Positions 1 through 5,977 of a DNA stretch of 6,644 nucleotides are shown piece by piece; within the stretch, counting starts at the first letter, position 1, and each line of letters opens with the position of its first letter. This DNA is from Desulfobacterales bacterium (GTDB lineage: Bacteria; Desulfobacterota; Desulfobacteria; Desulfobacterales; Desulfosalsimonadaceae). Both the position numbers and the translations under genes were made by a program. Below the pieces are notes generated by a model, which worked only from the letters and a program-made list of their open reading frames with translations, was not told the DNA's origin and made no database searches. The stretch spans positions 1-6,644 of the forward strand of contig SLIE01000074.1 in assembly GCA_007135795.1 (NCBI GenBank), written 5' to 3'.

Positions 1-16
1 GGACTCTGCGGAGACC
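1..16 (-). terminator. Partial hairpin downstream of alaS at the window edge
   Basis: Bases 1-16 can form a 5-bp stem with one internal mismatch around a 4-base loop (GG-x-CTC / GAG-x-CC), 16 nt beyond the alaS stop codon. Whether a T-run follows cannot be seen because the window ends. It could be the alaS terminator or chance. Confidence 0.2.
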
Positions 17-32
17 GGCCTACTTTGGCTTT

Positions 33-2672
33 TTATTCAGCTGCCTGACGGATAATATCAAACGCTTTTTCCATGGCTTTTTCCAGGTTTTCAGGTTTTG
101 ATCCGCCTGCCTGGGCCATGTCCGGGCGGCCGCCACCACCTCCGCCCACTTCCGCTGCAACCTCCCGAATAATATTTCCCGCATGAAAACGATCCATCAG
201 ATCTTTTGTCACCACCACCACCAGCATCGCTTTTTCAGCATTCGGAGCCCCCAGCACCACGACTCCGGATTTCAATTTTTCCTTGAACCGATCCGCAAGA
301 TTCCGAAGCGCCCCCGGGTTATCGGCGGTAACTGTCCGGGCCACCACCTTGACGCCGTTAACCACACGGATATCTTCTTCCATATCCTTTGCAGAAGCTG
401 ACGCCAGCTTGGTTTTAAGCTGTTCAACGGTTTTTTCCAGGCTTTTATGACCGGCTATGAGTGCCTCGATCCGCCCGGCAAGCGATTCAGGGCGATCCTT
501 GAAAAGCCTTGCTGCCTCATTGAGCATCCTGTCGGTGTTCTGGATATGAGCCACCGCACTTTCGCCCGTCATCGCTTCGATGCGGCGCACCCCAGAAGCA
601 ATGCCGGTTTCGGACAACATTTTGAACAATCCGATGTTGCCGGTTCTCGTGGTATGAGTCCCGCCGCAAAGTTCCTTGCTGAAGGATTCGAGCGAAACCA
701 CCCGCACCCGGTCGCCGTACTTTTCTTCAAACAATGCGACCGCGCCGCTTTTAAACGCCTCTTCCGCATCCATTTCATGGGTTTCGACCGCTACGTTTTC
801 ACGAATACGATCATTGACCATCTTCTCGATAAGCTCACGGTCTTCAATCGAAACCGGAGAAAAATGAGTAAAATCAAATCGCATGCGGTCAGGCGCCACA
901 AAAGAACCCGCCTGCCGGACATGGTCGCCCAATACCTTCCGAAGCGCATAATGCAGCAAGTGGGTAGCGGTGTGATTGTTTGCAGTCGCCTTCCGTTTTT
1001 CTTCATCCACGACCAACCGGGCAATCGAGCCCCTGGTCACGGTCCCGCCGGAGAGGATCTTCCCCTTGTGTATGATCAGGCCGGTCGGATCCTTGATGGT
1101 GTCGTTTACCTCTATCTGAAAATCATCCCCATATATAAAACCGCTATCCCCCACCTGCCCGCCCGACTCTGCGTAAAAGGGCGTTTTTTCGCACACGATC
1201 TCTATTTCCTGTCCGGATTTGGCACTGTTCACCGCTTTGTCGTCCACAACAATAAACAAGATCTCCGATTCATCTTCAATACTGTGGTGACCCGTAAACT
1301 CAGGCATTTTCCCGACAGATGATGAAAACTCGCGGTAAGCATCACTTATACTGGAAAACGCCGAAACAGAGCGAGATTGCTGGCGCCGTTGCTCCATGGC
1401 CTGCTCAAACCCCTTCGTGTCCATCCCCAGGTTTTTTTCCCGGACAATGTCAGAGACGATATCCACGGGGAAACCATACGTGTCATAGAGCTTAAAGATC
1501 ACATCCCCGGGAATCACATCCAGTTTTTTCCGATCCATGTCGCGCAGGGTTTCTTCCAGCAGTTTGAGGCCGTTATCGAGTGTCTCAAAAAACCGGATCT
1601 CCTCGTTTTTACACACATTGGTGATAAATGGCGATTCATCGGCCAGTTCCGGGTATCCTTCTTTCATTATTTCAAATACCGGACTGACTGTTTTATACAA
1701 AAACGGCTCGGTAAGGTTCAGGCTTCGGCCATAACGAATCGCGCGGCGAAGGATACGACGAAGGACATATCCTCGCCCCTCGTTTGACGGCAAAACCCCG
1801 TCCCCGATTAAAAAAGCCGCGGCCCGGCTGTGATCCGCAATCACTTTCACGGCCACATCCGTTTTTTTGCTGCTTTTTGCGTCCACCCCGCTAAGTGTTT
1901 CAATGGTTGTCATGATCGGCGAAAACAGATCGGTTTGATAATTGGTGGCAACCTCCTGAACAACCGATGTAATCCGCTCAAGCCCCATGCCGGTGTCAAT
2001 GCTGGGTCTTGGAAGCGGGTGCTGATTTCCATCGGCATCCCTGTTATACTGCATAAAAACGAGATTCCACAGTTCAAGATAACGATCACACTCACACCCC
2101 ACGGCGCAATCAGGGCTCTGGCAGCCGGTTTCCGCCCCCCGATCGATCAGGATTTCCGAGCAGGGACCGCATGGCCCGGTCTCTCCCATGGACCAGAAGT
2201 TGTCTTTTTCCCCGAGCCGAACAATCCGATTTTCAGGAACACCAATCTGCTGCGCCCAGATATCGTGTGCTTCATCATCATCGAGGTATATTGAAACCCA
2301 CATCTTGTCAGCCGGCAGTTTCAATTCATTGACCAGAAAATCCCATGCATACCATATGGCCTTTTCCTTGAAATAATCACCAAAGGAAAAATTGCCGAGC
2401 ATTTCAAAGAAGGTATGATGCCGGGCCGTATACCCCACGTTTTCGAGATCATTGTGCTTTCCACCGGCTCGCAGACATTTCTGAGAGGTTGCCGCCCGTT
2501 GATATTCCCGTTTTTCCTCACCCAGAAAAACCCGCTTGAACTGAACCATGCCGGCATTGGTGAACAGGAGGGTCGGGTCATCATGCGGTATCAACGATGA
2601 ACTTCTGACGATCTGATGGTTATTGGCCCTGAAGTAATCAAAAAACTTATTACGAATCTCGTTTCCTGTCAT
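33..2672 (-). CDS. alaS: Alanine--tRNA ligase (AlaRS), complete
   Basis: Cytoplasmic class II synthetase that attaches alanine to tRNA-Ala and hydrolyses mischarged Ser/Gly-tRNA-Ala. At 879 residues it has the usual full length (E. coli about 876). Seen in order: catalytic core at about 1-240 with class II motif 2 (around ARHHTFFEMLGNFSFGDY, 83-100) and motif 3 (GMGLER, 228-233); a cysteine-rich insert C184-x4-C189-x3-C193-x-C195; tRNA-recognition helices to about 450; editing domain with HTATH (H567, H571) and CGGTH (C669, H673), the four expected metal ligands; a linker/coiled-coil region about 710-765; and a C-Ala domain with a glycine run (843-848) followed by RPDMAQAGG. The ATG at 2672 follows GGAGG by 4 nt. 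It lies 132 nt after recA in the same direction, with no recX between. All key residues are present. The identification is essentially certain. Confidence 0.99.
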   Translation of the reverse strand: MTGNEIRNKFFDYFRANNHQIVRSSSLIPHDDPTLLFTNAGMVQFKRVFLGEEKREYQRAATSQKCLRAGGKHNDLENVGYTARHHTFFEMLGNFSFGDYFKEKAIWYAWDFLVNELKLPADKMWVSIYLDDDEAHDIWAQQIGVPENRIVRLGEKDNFWSMGETGPCGPCSEILIDRGAETGCQSPDCAVGCECDRYLELWNLVFMQYNRDADGNQHPLPRPSIDTGMGLERITSVVQEVATNYQTDLFSPIMTTIETLSGVDAKSSKKTDVAVKVIADHSRAAAFLIGDGVLPSNEGRGYVLRRILRRAIRYGRSLNLTEPFLYKTVSPVFEIMKEGYPELADESPFITNVCKNEEIRFFETLDNGLKLLEETLRDMDRKKLDVIPGDVIFKLYDTYGFPVDIVSDIVREKNLGMDTKGFEQAMEQRRQQSRSVSAFSSISDAYREFSSSVGKMPEFTGHHSIEDESEILFIVVDDKAVNSAKSGQEIEIVCEKTPFYAESGGQVGDSGFIYGDDFQIEVNDTIKDPTGLIIHKGKILSGGTVTRGSIARLVVDEEKRKATANNHTATHLLHYALRKVLGDHVRQAGSFVAPDRMRFDFTHFSPVSIEDRELIEKMVNDRIRENVAVETHEMDAEEAFKSGAVALFEEKYGDRVRVVSLESFSKELCGGTHTTRTGNIGLFKMLSETGIASGVRRIEAMTGESAVAHIQNTDRMLNEAARLFKDRPESLAGRIEALIAGHKSLEKTVEQLKTKLASASAKDMEEDIRVVNGVKVVARTVTADNPGALRNLADRFKEKLKSGVVVLGAPNAEKAMLVVVVTKDLMDRFHAGNIIREVAAEVGGGGGGRPDMAQAGGSKPENLEKAMEKAFDIIRQAAE

Positions 2673-2676
2673 TTTC

Positions 2677-2681
2677 CCTCC
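2677..2681 (-). promoter_or_regulatory. Ribosome binding site of alaS
   Basis: On the minus strand a GGAGG core (part of GGGGAGGGAAA) ends 4 nt before the ATG at 2672. It fixes the alaS start and implies efficient translation independent of recA. Confidence 0.8.
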
Positions 2682-2776
2682 CCGGGACTGGCGTCTTATC
2701 CGATACCTGGTCGAAACCGCCGGCCATCTCTGCGGTGATCTCTATTGATTCACGAGTGATCCTGCGTGCGGAACCA

Positions 2777-2799
2777 CTCGCAAACGAATTATCTGCGAG
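2777..2799 (-). repeat. Inverted repeat (hairpin) between recA and alaS
   Basis: The minus strand reads CTCGCA, 11 nt, TGCGAG: a perfect 6-bp stem that can be extended by one A-T and two G-T pairs to 9 bp, leaving an AATTC loop. It begins 5 nt after the recA stop codon. No T-run follows, so it is not a canonical intrinsic terminator. It may attenuate transcription, protect the recA message 3' end, or bind a protein. The rest of the 132-nt gap (2673-2804) contains no ORF and no convincing promoter. Confidence 0.5.
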
Positions 2800-2804
2800 A
2801 ATGT

Positions 2805-3890
2805 TTATTTTTTCTCGGCAACCTTTTTTTCAGCAACAGGCTCTTTTTTCTCCGCAACAGGTTCCTTTGCCTTGGCTTTTTCTTCTTCCGGCTTGGAAAT
2901 CCCCACGGCTTCTCTTACCTTTGTTCTTAATTTCTCATAGAATTCAGGATTGGCATTGAAATATTTTTTAACGTTTTCGCGACCCTGGCCGATTCGTTCG
3001 CCCTGGTATGAATACCAGGAACCACTTTTGTCAATCACTTCGGCTTTTACACCGATATCCAAAAGGTCACCACTTGCCGAGATCCCCTCGCCGTACATAA
3101 TGTCAAACTCAGCTTCCTTAAAAGGCGGGGCCACCTTGTTTTTAACAACCTTTGCCCGGGTACGGCTTCCCACAGTCTCCTGATCTTCCTTAATCGCCCC
3201 GGTACGCCGAACCTCGATTCTTACCGTGGAATAAAATTTAAGTGCATTCCCACCCGTCGTTGTTTCCGGATTGCCGAATACGACGCCGATTTTCATGCGA
3301 ATCTGGTTAATGAAAATCAAGGATGTCAGAGTCTTGCTGATGGAACCGGTTAATTTCCGCAAGGCCTGGGACATCAGTCTGGCCTGAAGACCCATGTGGG
3401 AGTCCCCCATTTCGCCCTCAATTTCAGCCCGCGGCACCAGTGCGGCAACCGAATCGATCACCAGCACATCGATTGCGCCGCTCCTTACCAGCATATCTGC
3501 TATTTCCAGGGCTTGTTCACCTGTATCGGGCTGGGAGACCAGCAACTCGTCGCAATTAACCCCCAGTTTTCTCGCATAAACGGTATCGAGCGCATGTTCG
3601 GCATCAATAAATGCGGCAACACCGCCTTGCTTCTGCGCCTCGGCAACAGCATGCAGTGCAAGGGTGGTTTTCCCGGACGCTTCCGGACCATAAATTTCCG
3701 TTATTCTTCCTCTTGGAATTCCGCCAACCCCCAAAGCCAGATCGAGCGCGATAGAGCCGGTCGGAATAGCGGGCACATCACTGATATAATTGCTGCCGAG
3801 CTTCATGACCGCCCCTTTTCCAAACTGACGTTCAATCTGCCCCATGGCCGCCTGAACCGCTTTTTCCTTGTCCATAACCGGCTTGTTCAT
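2805..3890 (-). CDS. recA: Recombinase RecA, complete
   Basis: ATP-dependent strand-exchange protein that coats single-stranded DNA, drives homologous recombination and, in the SOS response, stimulates LexA self-cleavage. The product is 361 residues (E. coli about 353). Seen: N-terminal helix region; Walker A GPEASGKT (68-75); catalytic-glutamate region AEHALD (97-102); Walker B VLVIDS (142-147) with D146; loop L1 around [10 protein letters not shown] (158-167); FINQIR with Q196; loop L2 beginning GNPETTTGG (206-214); KVAPPF (252-257). The C-terminal tail is unusual: Lys/Glu-rich with two EPVAEKK repeats, ending in lysine. The ATG at 3890 is preceded by GGAGG with 8-nt spacing. An in-frame GTG at 3965 would add 25 residues foreign to RecA and has no ribosome binding site, so it was not used. 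A 203-nt gap upstream probably carries its own promoter. Confidence 0.99.
   Translation of the reverse strand: MNKPVMDKEKAVQAAMGQIERQFGKGAVMKLGSNYISDVPAIPTGSIALDLALGVGGIPRGRITEIYGPEASGKTTLALHAVAEAQKQGGVAAFIDAEHALDTVYARKLGVNCDELLVSQPDTGEQALEIADMLVRSGAIDVLVIDSVAALVPRAEIEGEMGDSHMGLQARLMSQALRKLTGSISKTLTSLIFINQIRMKIGVVFGNPETTTGGNALKFYSTVRIEVRRTGAIKEDQETVGSRTRAKVVKNKVAPPFKEAEFDIMYGEGISASGDLLDIGVKAEVIDKSGSWYSYQGERIGQGRENVKKYFNANPEFYEKLRTKVREAVGISKPEEEKAKAKEPVAEKKEPVAEKKVAEKK
2808..2864 (-). repeat. Tandem 21-bp repeat encoding the RecA C-terminal tail
   Basis: RecA residues 343-349 and 350-356 are both EPVAEKK, encoded by adjacent, nearly identical 21-nt units (2844-2864 and 2823-2843). A shortened third unit, VAEKK (357-361), follows and then the stop. 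The units contain runs of six or more A on the coding strand. This looks like expansion of a short in-frame repeat inside an unstructured tail. Confidence 0.85.
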
Positions 3891-3898
3891 TGTCTTTT

Positions 3899-3903
3899 CC
3901 TCC
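3899..3903 (-). promoter_or_regulatory. Ribosome binding site of recA
   Basis: GGAGG on the minus strand lies 8 nt before the ATG at 3890. It decides this start over the in-frame GTG at 3965. Confidence 0.85.
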
Positions 3904-3967
3904 AAATGGTGTATTGTGATTCCCAACACATCGGGCCCGGGTATACTCAATTTTCCAGGCCTCACGA

Positions 3968-3983
3968 TGTTCCTTCTCGTACA
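3968..3983 (-). promoter_or_regulatory. Candidate SOS-type dyad operator upstream of recA
   Basis: The minus strand reads TGTACGAGAAGGAACA: half-sites TGTAC and GAACA (TGTWC, 6 nt, GWACA) in dyad symmetry, 77 nt before the recA start and downstream of the GATAAT hexamer. Its left half with flank, CTGTACGAG, resembles the CTGTATGAG left half of the E. coli recA SOS box. The half-site spacing differs, however (TGT-N10-ACA rather than TGT-N8-ACA). LexA motifs vary greatly among Desulfobacterota, so this is a candidate only. Confidence 0.25.
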
Positions 3984-4093
3984 GCATTCCGCGCCTGAGA
4001 TGGATTATCGGATTACTTTATCATTTTCTTGATTATTAATAAACAGATGTCATCCGGAAACGATAATATTTGACCGAACCTTCATTATTCCTT

Positions 4094-4717
4094 TCAATTC
4101 CTGAACGGATGTACCTGCAAACAATTATACACAGCGCCTTTAGAGGTAATCCGGCTTTCAAACAGGCAAAGTGAATCAGCTAAAAACGATTCCGTAACAA
4201 AATCCCCGCAACGCGTAATAACGGAAACAAGAGCATCCGGGTTGACCCGTCCCTTGAACCGGGCCAGCGTCAAGTGCGCAGTAAATCTTCTTTCTTCCTT
4301 CTCAAATCCAATGGTGGAGAGATTGTCTTCCACCTGCTTTTGCAATATCGCCAGTTTGTCCGTCTCCCCCGAAACTCCGGTCCACAAAACTCGCGCGCGT
4401 TTTACCCCCGGAAAAACCGACAAACCAGAGGCCTTAAGAAAAATGGGTGAAACACCGGCAACTGCCGCAGCAAGCGCCCGTTCAATCTCACCCAGGCGGG
4501 GAATTGGTGTATCCCCCAGAAATTTGAGCGTCAGATGAATATTTTCAGTTTTGGTCCACCGGGCCGGAATATCGGTTTTCCTGGTTGCAGCCTGCAACCG
4601 GGACAAGGCATCCTTTATGAACCCTGGCAGTTCTATGGCCACGAACAACCGCATACACCTGTCGTCGCGCTTTTCCGGCGGCACCGGGGGACCGGTTGAT
4701 CCATTTTGGCCTGGCAT
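4094..4717 (-). CDS. thpR: RNA 2',3'-cyclic phosphodiesterase (LigT / 2H family)
   Basis: Member of the 2H phosphoesterase family, historically called 2'-5' RNA ligase. It hydrolyses RNA 2',3'-cyclic phosphates to 2'-phosphates and can join tRNA halves in vitro. The product is 207 residues, and the homologous core begins at MRLFVAIELP (residue 22, ATG at 4654). The two signature HxTx motifs are HLTL at 61-64 and HLTL at 148-151, in the expected symmetric arrangement. The start at 4717 was chosen because AAGGA (4723-4727) lies 5 nt upstream. The ATG at 4723 overlaps that site, and the ATG at 4654 has only a weak, too-close AGGTG. The resulting 21-residue extension, rich in Pro and Gly with charged residues, is unusual for the family, so a 186-aa product from 4654 remains possible. 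The gene lies 51 nt after larC and probably shares its transcript. Confidence 0.93.
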   Translation of the reverse strand: MPGQNGSTGPPVPPEKRDDRCMRLFVAIELPGFIKDALSRLQAATRKTDIPARWTKTENIHLTLKFLGDTPIPRLGEIERALAAAVAGVSPIFLKASGLSVFPGVKRARVLWTGVSGETDKLAILQKQVEDNLSTIGFEKEERRFTAHLTLARFKGRVNPDALVSVITRCGDFVTESFLADSLCLFESRITSKGAVYNCLQVHPFRN

Positions 4718-4722
4718 ATGCA

Positions 4723-4727
4723 TCCTT
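4723..4727 (-). promoter_or_regulatory. Ribosome binding site of thpR
   Basis: AAGGA on the minus strand, 5 nt before the ATG at 4717. It supports translation of an N-terminal extension ahead of the conserved core and excludes the ATG at 4723, whose first base is the last base of this site. Confidence 0.55.
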
Positions 4728-4768
4728 ATATTACATCTGGGAAAATCCGTTTCTAATATCGCCGCGAC

Positions 4769-5977
4769 TCATGTGTCAAGGCCTTCTTTTGATCCCCGCA
4801 TTTCTTCCGACTCAAGGACCTGGAAATCACAACTTCTAAAAACTGCTGCGTACACCTCGAGGATCGGCACATTTTCGGACAGGGCCTTTTTTCGACATGC
4901 TTCAAATTCAGGTGAGATACGATAACGTCCATCCGGAGTTTTGACCTGCTTCGCCGATACCTTGCCATAAGGCGTGGTTACCAAAACCGGTCTTCGTTCC
5001 AGCACCTGCCGGCGTACACTGTGATATCTCACGCCGATGGCGCTGGATTCAGTCAAAATCAGGTTACTTATTGCCGCACGATTTCCCCTTGTGCACAACA
5101 CCTGAAGCATGGTTCCGGGGCGGCTTTTTTTCATGTAAACCGGTATGAAGCATACATCCAGAGCGCCGGTTTCAAACAGTTTTTCACTCAGATACCCGAA
5201 TACTTCCGGATTCATATCGTCAATGTTGGTTTCGATGACTTCAACATGTTCAGATACATTATCCGGTGATTTCCCCCTGACAATCCGAAGCAAATTGGGC
5301 TGATGGGGAAGATCCCGGCTTCCCGCACCATAGCCGACATCGTTGATCACCATATCGGGCAAGGGTTCAAAATCACTTGCAAGGGTTGCAATGATCGCCG
5401 CCCCGGTCGGCGTTACAAGTTCACATCCGATATTGGTACCATAAACCGGTATTCCCGAGAGGATCGCCAGGGTGGCCGGAACCGGGACCGGAAGTCGGCC
5501 ATGACTGCAGGTGACACTGCCCGACCCGAGTGCGATTCTGGATGAAACAATGGTCTCTATGCCCAGATGCTCGACACATACGGCGGCCCCCACCATATCC
5601 ACAATAGCATCGACGCCTCCCAGTTCATGGAAATGCACCTCATCCTCGGGACATCCATGAATAGCGGATTCAGCCGCAGCAATCTTTTGGAACATGGCGA
5701 GACTCGTCTTTGCGGCAAAGTCCGAAAGCGTGCTGTTTTCGATTATTTTACGAATCATGCGGTAATCGCGCTCAGTTGTGTCCGTAACAATCACATCGGC
5801 TTTTTTCCCGCGAATACCGCCGCGAAAGACCGTCTCCACGTTTATTTCAAAGCCGTGCACATCAAGTGACGATTTTAAATGATCTTCCAGCCAACCCGCG
5901 GAAACACCCAGGTCTATCAACGCGCCGAGGGTCATGTCCCCGCTGATGCCGGAAAAACAGTCGAAGTACGCAATCAT
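4769..5977 (-). CDS. larC: Nickel-pincer cofactor nickel insertase LarC, single full-length ORF
   Basis: Family (formerly DUF111) that inserts nickel into pyridinium-3,5-bisthiocarboxylic acid mononucleotide, the last step in making the cofactor of LarA-type racemases and epimerases. The CTP-dependent reaction is known from Lactobacillus plantarum. The product is 402 residues, normal for a complete protein. Seen: N-terminal FDCFSGISGDMTLGAL (5-20); HFHELGGVDAIVDMVG (115-130); HGRLPVPVPAT (159-169); LVTPTGAAI (187-195); the second-domain signature IETNIDDMNPE (248-258); and KKSRPGTMLQVLC (283-295). In L. plantarum the two halves are joined by programmed frameshifting; here they are continuous. 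No long His-rich linker is visible. The ATG at 5977 overlaps the upstream peptidase stop (TGATG); a TTG one codon earlier was rejected. larA, larB and larE are not in the window. Confidence 0.95.
   Translation of the reverse strand: MIAYFDCFSGISGDMTLGALIDLGVSAGWLEDHLKSSLDVHGFEINVETVFRGGIRGKKADVIVTDTTERDYRMIRKIIENSTLSDFAAKTSLAMFQKIAAAESAIHGCPEDEVHFHELGGVDAIVDMVGAAVCVEHLGIETIVSSRIALGSGSVTCSHGRLPVPVPATLAILSGIPVYGTNIGCELVTPTGAAIIATLASDFEPLPDMVINDVGYGAGSRDLPHQPNLLRIVRGKSPDNVSEHVEVIETNIDDMNPEVFGYLSEKLFETGALDVCFIPVYMKKSRPGTMLQVLCTRGNRAAISNLILTESSAIGVRYHSVRRQVLERRPVLVTTPYGKVSAKQVKTPDGRYRISPEFEACRKKALSENVPILEVYAAVFRSCDFQVLESEEMRGSKEGLDT

Larger units (their letters stand above)
3891..4093 (-). promoter_or_regulatory. 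Non-coding region upstream of recA, probable promoter region
   Basis: This 203-nt gap between thpR and recA has no ORF with coding character. Its thpR-proximal part (about 4015-4080) is AT-rich. A GATAAT hexamer at 4004-4009 (5 of 6 to the sigma-70 -10 box) lies in the repeat TAATCCGATAATCC, but no good -35 is seen 16-18 nt upstream. A candidate operator (3968-3983) and a GC-rich palindrome (3933-3941) follow, then the recA ribosome binding site. The length and composition argue that recA has its own promoter rather than only reading through from thpR. No terminator hairpin with a T-run is seen after thpR. The promoter position is inference. Confidence 0.45.

Noticed and set aside
129..146. 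GC-rich triplet repeat near the end of alaS
   Set aside because: It encodes the glycine run of the AlaRS C-Ala domain (GGGGGGRPDMAQ), a normal family feature rather than an unstable element.
447..1322. Long plus-strand ORF (291 codons) opposite alaS
   Set aside because: It lies wholly antisense to the conserved AlaRS editing and C-terminal regions. Its translation is rich in His, Phe and Arg with no recognisable domain, as expected from a shadow frame.
1830..2294. Plus-strand ORF (154 codons) opposite alaS
   Set aside because: Shadow of the AlaRS catalytic domain. The composition is not protein-like and nothing is recognisable.
3963..3965. Upstream in-frame GTG start for recA
   Set aside because: It would add 25 residues unlike any RecA and cross the palindrome and the GGAGG site that clearly serves the ATG at 3890.
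3396..3998. Plus-strand ORF (200 codons) opposite recA and its upstream region
   Set aside because: Antisense to the RecA core with no family resemblance and no convincing ribosome binding site. It is a by-product of codon bias in recA.
4002..4015. Direct repeat GGATTA-TC-GGATTA upstream of recA
   Set aside because: Only two 6-base copies in an AT-rich stretch, matching no operator I know. Too short to call a site on its own.
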